Origin: Peromyscus leucopus
Taxonomy: Eukaryota > Chordata > Mammalia > Rodentia > Cricetidae
Length of the DNA stretch: 64,000 nucleotides
NCBI RefSeq assembly: GCF_004664715.2
Contig: NC_051079.1
Coordinates: forward strand, 56,695,660-56,759,659
Direction: 5' to 3'
Notes under the pieces: model-generated
What the model was told of the DNA's origin: nothing
Seen by the model: only the letters and a program-made list of their open reading frames with translations
The model's database searches: none
Made by a program: the position numbers and the translations under genes
Shown here: piece after piece, positions 45,240 to 56,100 of the stretch
Layout of the letters: each line of letters begins with the position of its first letter
How positions within the stretch are numbered: the stretch's first letter is position 1

Positions 45240-45480
45240 TGGATGAAATATTAATCAGGTTCATTCAACATTTGAAAATCATCTAATGAAATCAGTAATA
45301 ACAATAGTCTAAAGATGAGAAAAGCCACTCATGATCATATCAACAGAGACAGAGAAAGCTTCTCATTAAATATCCAACATTTACTTGTAATAGAAAGTCC
45401 TTGGTGAATTATAGAGGAGCACTTCTGCAACTTTTTAGGGAGTATCTCAAAATATCCTATCATTAGCATCATAGTTTAAA
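45240..45480 (+). mobile_element. Old LINE-1 ORF2 piece 2, out of order
   Basis: TCATTCAACATTTGAAAATC, ACTCATGATCATATCAACAG and AGACAGAGAAAGCTTCTCAT correspond to the ORF2 segment just before the RT core, that is, upstream of where piece 1 begins. So this is a second copy or an internal duplication, not a continuation. Confidence 0.7.
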
Positions 45481-45747
45481 AGAAAAATGACACAAAACAG
45501 ATCAAGACTGGCAGGTGGCATTCTCAGATTATCTGTCATCCCATAAAGAGGGGCTATTAAGAGCTGCCACCTAATGTCAAACCCTGAGGGAAAAAAATGG
45601 TAAAGTAAAACCAGAGCCATCAAAGGAGGAAAAGCCAGAAAAGGAAGAAGAAATATGGAAAAGAGCAGAAGAAATCAAAGGAAAATTTTGAAGACATAAA
45701 GTAGGAAATGCAATGTTCAAAGAAACATTATCTAGGTTTTCATATTT
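45481..45747. other. Unassigned A-rich sequence
   Basis: No recognised feature. Confidence 0.3.
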
Positions 45748-46115
45748 GATTTTAGTATTAGTTACTTGCCCTGTTTCTGTAACAACAGCAATTTTTAAAA
45801 GGAAGGGAATTTATTTTGGCTCACAAGTGAAGGGGATACAGTCTGTCATGGCAGGAAGGGATGCCATCAGGAGAAGGATGCTGCTGTTCACATTTGTCCA
45901 CAGTCAGGAAGCAGATAGCTCTGAATGCTGGTGCTCAGCTCACTTTCTCTTCACTTCGTCTGGGACCCCAGCCTGTGGAATAGTACTGCCCACCTTTAGA
46001 GTAGGTTTTCTGTCTCAGGTAACCTAATCTTCACAACCCCGCACAGCCATGCCATTCTGTCTCAAGGCGCATTCTAAGCCCCATCTAGTCAGTCAAGACT
46101 AACTGGTGTAATGCT
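45748..46115 (+). mobile_element. Rodent hAT-type element (URR1-like), near full length
   Basis: GTTACTTGCCCTGTTTCTGT, GGCTCACAAGTGAAGGGGAT, ACAGTCTGTCATGGCAGG, CACAGTCAGGAAGCAGATAG, GAATGCTGGTGCTCAGCTC and CAGTCAAGACTAACTGG. It contains, unexpanded, the segment around 45896-45915 whose reverse complement became the 33-bp minisatellite at 56 kb. Confidence 0.8.
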
Positions 46116-46152
46116 CAGGACGGGTTGTGTCAAGGGTTGGTCAAGAGTCAAG

Positions 46153-46366
46153 ACGCTGCAATAGCGGACATGCATGTGGCTCATGCCTTTAATCCCAGCA
46201 CTCATGAGGCAGGTGGATCTCTAGGAACTCAAGGCCATCCTGGTCTACAAATTGTGGTCCAGGACAGCCAAGGATGTTACACAGAGAAACCCTATCTCAA
46301 AAAACAAAACAAACAAACAAAAAACTGAAAAAACAAAACAAACAAAAAAAAAAAAACACTGCAGTA
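46153..46366 (+). mobile_element. B1 SINE with target-site duplication
   Basis: Body GCATGTGGCTCATGCCTTTA through ACACAGAGAAACCCTATCTC with a CAAA-rich tail to 46355. Flanks ACGCTGCAATA (46153-46163) and ACACTGCAGTA (46356-46366) are an 11-bp target duplication with two differences. Confidence 0.9.
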
Positions 46367-46448
46367 AGTCAAGGAGCTGTTGGCATGGAAGTGTAAGAGG
46401 GGGGCAAGGATATTTCTTTTCAGATGTTGTGTTAATCAACAGTTTAAC

Positions 46449-46497
46449 ACCCCCACCACCACCCACCCCCCCCCACCCCCCACCCCACCCACCCCCC

Positions 46498-46557
<60 letters not shown>
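46449..46557 (+). repeat. C-rich tract ending in a 59-base C homopolymer
   Basis: CCACC units turn into an unbroken C run at 46499-46557, which touches the next B1. It is G-only on the minus strand, so both G-quadruplex and i-motif forms are possible. Such a run is also a common place for sequencing-length error. Confidence 0.95.
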
Positions 46558-46558
<1 letters not shown>

Positions 46559-46712
46559 TGGCACACACCTTTAATCCCAGCACTTGGGAGGCAGAGCCAG
46601 GTGGATCTCTGTGAGTTCGAGGCCAGCCTGGTCTACAGAGCGAGATCCAGGACAGGCACCAAAACTACACAGAGAAACCCTGTCTCGAAAAAACAAAACA
46701 AAACAAAAAAGC
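46558..46712 (+). mobile_element. B1 SINE abutting the C run
   Basis: GTGGCACACACCTTTAATCC through ACACAGAGAAACCCTGTCTC and a CAAAA tail. About ten bases of the head are missing, replaced by C. Confidence 0.95.
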
Positions 46713-47402
46713 CTTGGGCTTTAGTATTATAGGGATGGAAGGGTGGTGTACTAAGCCCTGGTGAGTTTTAACATAACTTGAAGCGCTTTAAAGGCAAATG
46801 GAGGTGTTTAAATTTCAAAGCAGGCCACGATTGATCAAATAAGAGCCCAGAGAAGCTACTGATTACAGATAGCTCTGTGAATATGTAAGATCATTGCTTA
46901 ATGTTTTAACAGACGCTTCCCCACAAATGGACCACATTTATAACGGTTAGAAAAGTTTAACCAATGATGGAGCTAATGACCCTCATCAGTAAAGATGGTT
47001 CCCAACCCATGTGTCGACTCTGTCTGTCACTGGATATGCTGAGCTTCATGGGCAGATGATAAGCAGTTTTCTAAGAACACATAAAACTTTGAAGGGACAC
47101 ATTGGATGACACTGAGAGATCAGCCATCTTGAGCTAACAGATTGAAAAAGAATTCAGGTCTTATCTTAATTTGATAGGACATTGAGGGCTGTAATGGCCT
47201 TGTGTTAAGCAATAGCACAAGGGGGTGGCAAGTGGAGACCTAGCCAAAATAATGATCTTCAATTTCCTTTTCTTGAAGCCAGGTTCTCTGCATCATGAAA
47301 TCCAGATGGCGCTCTCCTGAGCAGATCCCCTGCCTCCCAATGAAGAGTTCCTTCCTAAGCCGTGGGGACTTCCTCCACAGCTACAGTTCACTTTGAAAGA
47401 CA
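46713..47402. other. Single-copy-looking DNA
   Basis: No recognised feature. Confidence 0.35.
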
Positions 47403-47575
47403 CCTGTTGGCTGGCTGGCTTGCTTGCTTGCTTGTTTGCTTGGTTTTTGAAACAGGGTCTTACTATCTGGTCTGGTTGGTCTTGTCCTCACCATGTATCC
47501 CAGGTTGGCCTTGGACTTAAGTTCCTCTTGCCTCAGCCTCTTGGGTGTTGGAGTTAGAGGTGCATGCCACCACAC
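47403..47575 (-). mobile_element. B1-type SINE, reverse, with GCTT run
   Basis: GGCT/GCTT tandem units at 47410-47440 form the tail, then TTTTTGAAACAGGGTCTTAC, TATCCCAGGTTGGCCTTGGA, CCTCAGCCTCTTGGGTGTTG and GTGCATGCCACCACACATAG. It has an extra ~20 bases around 47470-47490 compared with a normal B1. Confidence 0.85.
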
Positions 47576-48117
47576 ATAGCTATAAATCTACTCCTAATGA
47601 GCCCAGCTTTGCTTCTCTCACGAAAAATGTGCCAATTCCCATGAGCACCTTTGCTGATACACATGATGATTTAATAACTTCTGCCATGTGTTTGCAAAAT
47701 ACATGAACAAACTGCTCTTTAGCCGAAAGTTTATATTCTTTCCTTCTTGACCGTGTATTTTTATTTCATTTCACTCATACAGCCTCATCTTACTGAAATA
47801 CGTGCTTAACGTCTTTTTGATCATTCAGTCATACTTGGCTGCAACAACAGTACTCAAGTTGAAAAGTTGAAATAATAAAAGTAAATTGAGTGACACATCA
47901 AGTATTTGCAATTTTTTTCTAGATTAGATTATCATCACAGTTTTTATACTATAATTGATTTAACTGTGTAGTGCATTATAAACTTTGATTTTGAAGTTAT
48001 TGGATGCTATAGATAAATTTTATATTGGAAATATATCTTTGAATAAGAAGCAGACTTTTCTTCCAATGAGTTTGTGCTTCCAACAATTATTACTATTACT
48101 TATGGTTAGAAAAACAT
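47576..48117. other. AT-rich single-copy-looking DNA
   Basis: No recognised feature. Confidence 0.35.
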
Positions 48118-48310
48118 AAGGGACTTCACAAGATGGCTCAGCCTTTAAGAGTGCTTATTACTCTTGCAGAGGACATGGGTTCAGTTCCTAGCACCCACAT
48201 GCTTCATATCCTCCTGTAACCCCAGTTCCAGGAAATCTAACATCCCTCTTCTAGCTTTCTTCAGCTACTGGATGTATGTGATATGCATACATACACTCAA
48301 ACATACACGT
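48118..48310 (+). mobile_element. B2/B3-type SINE
   Basis: GGGACTTCACAAGATGGCTC, TTACTCTTGCAGAGGACATG, GGTTCAGTTCCTAGCACCCA and TGTAACCCCAGTTCCAGG follow the family. Confidence 0.85.
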
Positions 48311-48315
48311 ATATA

Positions 48316-48317
<2 letters not shown>

Positions 48318-48349
<32 letters not shown>
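48318..48349. repeat. TA dinucleotide microsatellite
   Basis: About 16 TA copies grown in the tail of the preceding SINE. Confidence 0.95.
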
Positions 48350-48350
<1 letters not shown>

Positions 48351-48439
48351 GAAAGACATAGGTATTCAGTAAATCCACAACAGATGGACTAGGACTCCCA
48401 CACAGGTTGTATTGCTTAGCATTATGAAATTAGCTTTTT

Positions 48440-48635
48440 TACCCTTTATGTATTTATTTAATTTTGTGAATATGAATGTGTATGTGTGCTGAGGCCCGAG
48501 TGTGGAGGCCAGAGGATAACATTTGGGAGTCCATTCTCTCCTCCCCTCACATGGCTTCTGGGCATGGAACTACTCAGGTTGTTGGGCCTCATCAACAAGA
48601 GAGTGTTTTATCAATGAGTCATCTCACTAGCCCAA
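48440..48635 (-). mobile_element. B3-type SINE, reverse
   Basis: TATGTATTTATTTAATTTTG tail, GAGTGTGGAGGCCAGAGGAT, AACATTTGGGAGTCCATTCT and AATGAGTCATCTCACTAGCCC head. Confidence 0.85.
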
Positions 48636-49544
48636 ATGAACCTTTTGAGACCAGAAACTACAACACATTTCTAGAATAAGCACATGGGGAGAGAAAAGAG
48701 CTCAGGATGTTGAGACCCACAGTAAATGGAGAGGGATACACAATACATAGTTATTCAGTAAAGATTAATAAAATAGATTCAAGAGACTAAGTAAATACTC
48801 AAGAAAATGGTAGTTAATGCTAATATATGTTTCTTTTCTAGAAAATTCAATACTGCTGTTTTAGAAGCAAACCTGGAAAATCTACTCTCCCTTCTTTGAG
48901 ATGAAGAGACACAGATGAGGTCTTAACCTCAGTTGACACCCACAGTCCTGTGCTGGTGGATCTGTGCACCCTGGAGTATTCAGCCTTGATGACTCAGAAC
49001 GAGTAGTTTTCTTTCACAGTTGAAGAATGGGGGAGGCATGAAAGATAGGCTAGATATCTGGTGGCCAGTCCTCTCTGAAGAGAGCTCAAGGGAGCCAAAG
49101 ATCTGTCAAACCCTCTTACACTCCAGTGCTCCCATCCCTTGCTCCACTCCTGTGGGAAAACCTTTGCTGAATCCCAGGTGAAGATTTTATGTATGGCTGA
49201 GAAAAAAGAAAGAGAAGCTACCACTCGGCCTGATCATTCGGTCTTGCATTACTGGAGTTTTCTTTGCACAGTTTCTTTCTCAAAGATGCTAACACTGAGC
49301 AGCCAAAGAAGTCGAGAATGTGAAACTGGATCTTTTGTATATTCCTAGGTTGAGTCTACACAGTGCACACTGTCAGATGTTTTGTCTCCACTTTGCCAAA
49401 CATCTGGATTGCATGAAGAATCCACTAAATGGACTTGACATTCATCTTGTTCCCTGCTTAAGGCTGTCTTTTACTCCTCCTGGCTGTGAAATGCCCCTTT
49501 GATATCAGTAGCAGGTCTGAGCGTGAAGTCAGCTGTCCGCACTG

Positions 49545-49545
<1 letters not shown>
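48636..49545. other. Single-copy-looking DNA
   Basis: No recognised repeat; the frame at 48994-49224 (minus) has no domain I know. Confidence 0.35.

Positions 49546-49592
<47 letters not shown>
49546..49592 (+). repeat. CA dinucleotide microsatellite
   Basis: About 22 CA copies. Confidence 0.97.
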
Positions 49593-49594
<2 letters not shown>

Positions 49595-50848
49595 CTCTAC
49601 TCAATCTTTACATCCTGCCTTCCTTTCCACATTCACTTTTCTGAACTCTCTTGGAGATTTCTCATTCTGGTCCACGTCAATCAGCAAACGGCAAATCAGG
49701 TGGGCATCTTGTGTCCCACCCTAAAGGTAATTTCTTGCCCCTTTTCAAGTCTGTGCCTTTTGCCTGCTCTCCGTCCACTCCCAGGAGACCCAGCCCTGCC
49801 CTCTGATGGCATCTTCGCCTTCCTGGTACCACGGGAAGTTACGGAGGCAGCGCAGCCCATCTCAAAGCCACACATTATAAAGGAAGCAGCATAATGAGCC
49901 GCGTTTTGTTGAGGGCTCTCCAGGTCCCCCAAATCTTTCTCAAATATGATTGTTTATAAAATGTTTGATAAAAATAAATGATGCTTTCAATTTAAACAAA
50001 ATTTCACACTGTTACTGGTTTTAATAACAGTTTTGACAGATGAGATTTTCATCATCTGTTTTTTCTTTGTGAAGGCTTCTTCAATAAACTAAAAATGCTC
50101 TAAACTAACAGATGTGACTTTAAAGTAAGGCTTGAGTGCGAGACATCAGGAACTAAGGCTTGTCAAATGCTTCAGCAGAGAATCTGACTCCCAGCGCAAG
50201 AAAGCCCCAGGTCTCAGGAAAATCAACGACCCAGTGACTGAGGGCTAAAAGGGAAAAGCCAGGTCTGCACCAGCACGCTGTTTATCTAGGGCCTGGACTC
50301 AGTCTGCGCATGCCCTTCGCAGTCCTGGACTCAGTCTGCGCATGCCCTTCCCGGCAGTTTGATCTTGCAGTGTGCAGGACTTCAGTGATCAAAAACTGTT
50401 AAGATGTCAACTCAAACTTGTTGAAGCTGATGCTGACATTTGACAAGCTGGCAATTTGTGATTATTTTTCTCATCAGCTCAAAAATAATAAACTTTTAGC
50501 GATATTTTGTTTGTAATAGTTATTTTTGTCTGATAGTCATATAGTTGAAGGTTGACTTTAAGTACCCTGATTTTGAAATAGCTAGCTTGCTTCTGAATTA
50601 CAACAGTTTGATAGATTTTCTTCCTTCGTGGAGGTGGGGGGGTGTTGCTGTAGCACACCAGCAAATCGGACTGCCAGGGACAGTAATCTTGAAGTTCGGT
50701 TAAGTCAAGAGTGACGATAAAGAACAGTTTTTGTCAAGCTTTTTCATAATCTAAATAAAAATCCTCTCCTACCCAAATGAATATGTTGAAATGTATTAAA
50801 CATGTTCTCGTGATCAAGCTAAGGAACTGAAAAAGAGGAATTTGTGTT
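49593..50848. other. Repeat-poor stretch with conserved-looking sub-blocks
   Basis: No recognised transposon. 49930-50120 is AT-rich and high in complexity; 50036-50059 is an 8-bp inverted repeat; 50292-50350 is a 32-bp duplication. Confidence 0.45.
50292..50350 (+). promoter_or_regulatory. Tandem duplication carrying two NRF1-like words
   Basis: A 32-bp unit beginning CCTGGACTCAGTCTGCGCAT is repeated from 50324, with the second copy cut at 27 bases. Each copy carries TGCGCATGC (50305-50313 and 50337-50345), close to the NRF1 binding word. Promoter function is inference; no CpG island surrounds it. Confidence 0.5.
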
Positions 50849-50868
50849 TTCTCTCTCTCTCGCTAACG

Positions 50869-50922
<54 letters not shown>

Positions 50923-50941
50923 TCTCTCTCTCCCCCCCCCG

Positions 50942-50979
<38 letters not shown>
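50849..50979. repeat. Compound TC/TA/TC/C/TG microsatellite
   Basis: (TC)n, a TA run of about 23 units (50873-50920), (TC)n, a C run, then a TG run of about 18 units to 50978. Confidence 0.97.
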
Positions 50980-51587
50980 TCCATCAAGTAGTTATTTAAT
51001 CCACAATTCTATACTTTCTCTTGAAACAGGCACAAAGCATCAGTCAGTGACCATTAGTCTTTCTCTGTGACTCTGGTCATAGGCCCTAGAGGCTCACCTA
51101 GGTCAGCCCTGCAGAAGCAGGAGATCCCCCACCAACAGCATCCAGGGAACTGCCAAAACCAATACTCTTGGGGATCGTGATCCCAGGGAGGCTCTGGCCA
51201 AGAGAGGGGGCACAGGCTGTCTTAGGCAGACTTCAGCCTGAGGCATATTTGGAAGACCTCAAAGCAAGATGTTGCATGGAGGAAAGAGCTACACTAAAGA
51301 AAGTAGAGAAGGCCTGTCTTCAATGCCCACAAAGGCCTTAATGGGGGGAGGCAGGTAGTCCCAAGCCAGAGCCCCAAAGGCCATAGTCAGATAAGACTTG
51401 ATGGGCAGGGGTTGGAGAAAAGTGACATTGTACTCGTGGTTTGTTTGGAACATAGGGTTTTGCTACCTTTGCTGGGGAGGAGGCATGACCTAAGCTCCTA
51501 GAATTGAGAGCTTGAACTCAGCAGAGCTGCAGTCCTTGCTGGACTAGTCTAGGCTCTACTGTATATAAAGCGCTGGGCAGTCAGCAT
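50980..51587. other. Unassigned sequence with a TATA-like word
   Basis: No family recognised. TATATAAAG at 51562-51570 is TATA-box-like and precedes the GC-box-like array by ~20 bases, but no transcript evidence is visible. Confidence 0.35.
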
Positions 51588-51690
51588 GAAAGGGGCGGGA
51601 CAGATGGAAAGGGGCGGGACAAATGGAAGGGGGCGGGACAGATGGAAGGGGGCAGGAGAGATGGAAAGGGGCAAGAGATATGGAAAGGAG
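51588..51690 (+). repeat. 19-bp tandem array with GC-box-like units
   Basis: Five to six copies of a 19-bp unit. GGGGCGGGAC begins at 51592, 51611 and 51630, then decays to GGGGCAGGAG (51649) and GGGGCAAGAG (51668). The first three match Sp1 GC boxes. Confidence 0.9.
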
Positions 51691-52171
51691 CATACATGGT
51701 GAAGCAGGCTTGTGCCGTGAGGCTTCCGTGTGGCACAGCATTCATGTCCATGTCTGTCACTCTGCTGGACTGGTCTCCTTTGAAAGGTGCTACCTTGTGT
51801 TCTTCTCTGGGTCTTCAGCACCCACATCGTTTCTGCACACAGAAGACCTTCTTCATCTGTGCTTCTAAAGGATCGACTATATGAACCACAGTGGAAAATT
51901 AATGAAGGAGTCATTCTGAAAGTGTGAGGGCGCACCGTTTCTCCAGCATTCCAAACACACTGTTTCATCAGAATGCCGCCTTTAGAATAGAGAACTGCCT
52001 GACGACGGCAGTGACGTGGTTTTCTAAATACGCATACCGAACACTTAAAATATAACCCAGTGCCTTTATCTTTTAAAGATTCTCAGACTGTCTTGATTAT
52101 TTTTTTTTTACCTGTCAGCTCCACTAGACATGTCAGATGGTGAGAAAGAGAACTAGGAAGAAGATAAATTT
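51691..52171. other. Unassigned sequence
   Basis: No recognised repeat; frames on both strands are not convincing. Confidence 0.35.
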
Positions 52172-52475
52172 AGGGGCTGGGGGAGGGGTGTCTCAGGGGG
52201 TAAAAGCGCTTGCTGCATCGACCTGAGACCATGAATCTGGAGCGTCCTGGGAAGGCCAAGTGTGATGGCATGCATGCCCCTGAGCCCCAGCACCGGGCGG
52301 GGAAGGCAGGTTGTTCACCAGCCAACTATCCCAAACAGCGAGTTCCGGGTTCAGTGAGAAACCGTCTCCCCAAAGCAAACAGGCTGGGGGAAATGAGAAG
52401 AAGGCACCAGGGTGAACCACTGGCCTCCACTACACATGAATACACAGCATACACACAAGAGGAAGAAAAGGGGGC
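52172..52475 (+). mobile_element. Long composite rodent SINE, near full length
   Basis: GGGGCTGGGGGAGGGGTGTC head, GGGGTAAAAGCGCTTGCTGC, a second domain (GAGCCCCAGCACCGGGCGGG, AGCGAGTTCCGGGTTCAGTG), CCACTGGCCTCCACTACACA and a CACA-type tail. Same family as 43568-43915, but retains more CpG. Confidence 0.75.
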
Positions 52476-52559
52476 AGGGGGGTGGGATATTAAATGTAAA
52501 CTATGGGAATTGAAGGAGAAGGTTGGCTTTTATGTTTGTGTGTTTGTTTTTACCCCGGC

Positions 52560-52920
52560 CCACTTGAGTATTATTAGTGAAATTATTAAGGCCACTCCCA
52601 TGTAGTAAAAAGGGAGTTTTATTTTGTGGGGTAACTCACAAGCGGATGGATAGTTTACAGAGTCTGGGAAAGGCGTGGCGCAGTCTGGCGGTGTTCTTTG
52701 GAGAACTCTGCTCAGTCTACCTCCAGCGTCCAGGGTCCAGGAACCAAGAGAGCCGCGCATCCAGATCTTGGGTCTTCAGGGTCCTCTCTTGGGCCCGCCT
52801 TGTAGGTGTGACAGTTACCAAAGCCTCAATGGGGGTTGGGACTTCTAGATCAAAGCTGGAATGGCTACCCACCTCAGAGTATCAAGAATTAAGTGTTTCT
52901 CTTTTTATCTAAGTTCCAGA
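52560..52920 (-). mobile_element. Probable solo LTR of an endogenous retrovirus, reverse
   Basis: Text such as GGTAACTCACAAGCGGATGG, CAGAGTCTGGGAAAGGCGTG, TGGAGAACTCTGCTCAGTCT and GTGACAGTTACCAAAGCCTC matches a rodent LTR-type repeat I recognise. On the minus strand AATAAA lies at 52623-52618 as an LTR poly(A) signal would. Boundaries and family are uncertain; no coding part. Confidence 0.45.
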
Positions 52921-53354
52921 AGAACTCAAATCTTTGCATGCATCTTTTCTTCCTCACTCATTTCCTAGATCTACTGTAATATATGTGTCTCTTCTCCAAC
53001 ATCTATAGCTTGCTCTCCCTCCCCCGCTTCCTACCTCTAAGGACATCTGGTGCCAAGGACTGTTGTTAGTTGTTGAGGGTGCCAGGGTTCAGAAGGGCAG
53101 GCCTCTGCCGTCAAGGACAAGGGGAAAGCTACTCACAGAAAACACATGGCCCAACAGTGTCTCCCGCTGTTCAAGTCCCTGGAAGACTTCCTTCTCACTT
53201 CATCGACAGTCACCTTAGGAAGGGCCAAGGGCTTCCTGTTCTTGCCGTCACCACATAAGCCTCAAATGTGGAGTGATGATAAGTCACACAAGAACTAAAG
53301 ATGGCCTTGGGAAGCATACCGAAGCTCCAGGCTATCACACAGTGTTAACCTAGA
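52921..53354. other. Single-copy-looking DNA
   Basis: No recognised feature. Confidence 0.35.
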
Positions 53355-53553
53355 AAACCCTTACTATAGCCAGGTGATGGTGGAGCATGCCTTTGTCTTT
53401 GATCCCAGCACTTGGGAGGCAGAGCCAGGTGGATCTCTGTGAGTTTGAGGCGAGCCTGGTCTACAGAGTGAGTTCCAGGACAGGCTCCAAAACTACACTG
53501 AGAAACCCTGTCCCGAAAAACAAAAAATAAACAAACAAACAAACCCTTACTAT
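53355..53553 (+). mobile_element. B1 SINE with perfect target-site duplication
   Basis: Full-length B1 (GCCAGGTGATGGTGGAGCAT through AGAAACCCTGTCCCGAAAAA, CAAA tail). AAACCCTTACTAT at 53355-53367 and 53541-53553 is a perfect 13-bp target duplication, so this is one of the younger insertions. It carries a small internal duplication, CTTTGTCTTTGATCCC in place of CTTTAATCCC. Confidence 0.97.
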
Positions 53554-54120
53554 TGGTAATGAGCTGGGCAACTAGGTGTGAAATGGCTTCCAAGGACCCC
53601 AGAGACAGAGAGGAAATGTGTCTTTCCCACCTCCTGCTCCCTTTTTGGGAGTACTTTGGCCTTTCCTCTCAGCCTCAGGACCGAGAATCTAATCTCAAAA
53701 CTAGAACTGTGCCTGACAGCAACAAAGGCCGTTCCGCAAGTCAGTGAGCAGCCAAGTCACTCTAACTTACACTAAGACTTCCAAATGTCTTGAATGTCTC
53801 TCAGTTTAGCTGTTCGGTCCTGGGGTAGGGGAGAGGGGAAGTTGGGAGATGTTCCCAGAATATAAAGAAATGCCATTGCCTCAGGCACGGAAACATACCT
53901 ATATTTACACCAAATATTCCACTTACACATCTAACCCTGTCACCTTTAGTGTAATTACCAAGAAATAGGTTAAATAACAGAAATGGGAGAATTTGGGTGG
54001 AGATAGTACGTGATCCAGTCTGAGAGGAAACAGGGCTTTGATACCAGCAGAAGTGCTACTTCAATTGATTTCTGTGCTTACTATTTGTGTGCTCTATGCA
54101 CAGGGCCTTCTTAGCTATTC
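53554..54120. other. Single-copy-looking DNA
   Basis: No recognised feature. Confidence 0.35.
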
Positions 54121-54316
54121 TTTTTTTTTTTTTAAATAAATTCCATTCATTCCTTCATGTGGGCAGGGGGCACATGCCGTATAGTGCACTATGGAGGTCA
54201 GAAGACAGCTTTTGAGAGCAAGTTCTGTCCTACCGTGTAGGTCCCAGGGATCGAACTTGGGTCTTCCAGCTTGGCTGCAAGCACCTTTACCCACTGAGCC
54301 TTCTCACCAGCCCTCT
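54121..54316 (-). mobile_element. B3-type SINE, reverse
   Basis: T-rich tail at 54121-54133, TATGGAGGTCAGAAGACAGC, GGGATCGAACTTGGGTCTTC and CACTGAGCCTTCTCACCAGCC. Confidence 0.9.
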
Positions 54317-55246
54317 GTCTTAATCTCTGCATCCTGAATTCCATTTGCACCGCCATACACAGCCAGGCTCCTAAAGGTCACCAGGTGCTTCCTACCTGAC
54401 AGTCCTCGGGGCATTCCTCACCATACTTTGATTCCTGTCTGGAAAGCCTGAGTCCTGTGTCCATCTCCTGGTTATTCACCCCCACATTTGTTTCCTACTC
54501 CCTACAACTTTGAATGGGAAACCTTTGATAGGTGCCTAGGAAAGCAACAGAAAGCTTATTCAGTGTTTTTTCAAACTACACAGTCTTTTCTAATTTATAA
54601 GATTCTACCCTGGTGGGACCAAATGGGTGAAAAAAATTGCTTCTCTCATCCATTTGTGATCAGAGTCCACTGAAACTTTTAAAAACCTGAAGCTGGAGAA
54701 TTATGTGTTATCCTCAGCTGTCTGTGACCTTGGAGAATCACTCAGTGCTCTCATTGCTACAAGAGAGGTGAATGTGTGGACCGTGGCAGCAAACCTTGGG
54801 GACCACAGATAGATGCCAGGCCAACAGGCCATTCTCCATCATCCTGCTAGAGGTCCTCCAGGCTAAGAGGACCACATCAACCAAGAGTAAAGCCACACAA
54901 GGCACATCCGAGGACTTGTGCTAAGCAACTCCTGCTACACAGAGACTGCACCCTGGGCAATGATGAGAAAGAAGTTACAGGAAAGTCCAGCAGCGTCATG
55001 GTAGCACCATTGGAGAAATAACGTCTGCTTAGAGTTCCGGCAGGTGTCCCCTCTCCTGTTGCCTGGGAAGACAGCCTGTTGACCACTGAATAAGAGGAAG
55101 CTCCTCTGAGAAACTGTGTCACAAACCTCTTCCTCTCCATCCTCTGGCTACAAATGTGGGTGCATTCCTAGCGATATTTTTTTTCTTTATCCCGTTCTCT
55201 TCAGCGCATTGTCTCACACACTAATCTTCCTAAAACTCTATCTGTG
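54317..55246. other. Single-copy-looking DNA
   Basis: No recognised repeat or gene. Confidence 0.35.
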
Positions 55247-55425
55247 AGCCAGGCAGGGGTAGTGGCACATGCCTTTAATCCCAGCACTCAGGAGGCAGAG
55301 GCAGGTGGATCTCTATGAGTTCAAGGCCTATCTGGTCTACAGAGTAAGTTGTGAGTTCCAGAACAGCCAAGGCTACACAGAGAAACTCTGTCTCCAAAAC
55401 CAAAACAACAACAAAGCAAAACAAC
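55247..55425 (+). mobile_element. B1 SINE with a short internal insertion
   Basis: GAGCCAGGCAGGGGTAGTGG through GGCTACACAGAGAAACTCTG with a CAACAA tail. About nine extra bases (AAGTTGTGAGTTCC) duplicate the AGTGAGTTCC part. Confidence 0.95.
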
Positions 55426-55904
55426 TTCAGTATGTATACAAAATAGTAAATCAAGAAATCCATGGGAGTCTGCTTAAGGAGTATTAGGGAAATTATTAGG
55501 ATATAAATTGCGGAAATACACTCACGAATACAGAACTGAGTGCACAGCTGAAGTCCCCCTCAAATCTGACCAGGAGTAAATCCACCTGGCAGTTTGGTCA
55601 CCCCAGGAAGCAGAAAGCAGGGAGAAGGGACCTCATGATCCCTCTCCCTTTCCTCTTAAGAGGTCACATACAAGGGTAAGAAGCACCACCTCCTTTGGGC
55701 CGCAGAGCCCGAGGCCAGGGGTGGAGCAAATACCACCACAAAATAGTTTTGTTTTTTTTTTTTTTTAAGTACCTACTCTATGCCCTATATTTGAGATACC
55801 AAAAAGAATAAGCTATTTCTGAACCAAAGAAACACCACGTTCAGGTCATTCTCTCACACAAAACCAACAATACCATCTCCACATCAAATACTTTGAACCT
55901 GGCT
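55426..55904. other. Single-copy-looking DNA with T run
   Basis: T run at 55748-55766. No recognised gene. Confidence 0.35.
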
Positions 55905-56100
55905 GTCAGGGTTACCATTGTCAACTTGACAGGCACAAACCTCTGGCCATGTCTGTGGGGGTCATTTTAGATTTCATTAAGAAAGGAAGGAAGACCCTCA
56001 GAAATATGGGTGCCATCACTCCATGATCTGGGATCTGGAACTGAATTAAAAAGAAAAACTGAGCTGAACGGCAGGATCCATTCTTCTCCCCGCTTCCTCA
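55905..56100 (-). mobile_element. Left flank of a rodent hAT-type element hosting the minisatellite
   Basis: CTGTCAGGGTTACCATTGTC, AACTTGACAGGCACAAACCT, CATGTCTGTGGGGGTCATTT and GGATCCATTCTTCTCCCCGC are the reverse-oriented family, which then runs into the first repeat unit. Confidence 0.85.

Noticed and set aside
51549..51968. 139-codon minus-strand proline-rich frame
   Set aside because: Much of it is translation of the 19-bp tandem array.
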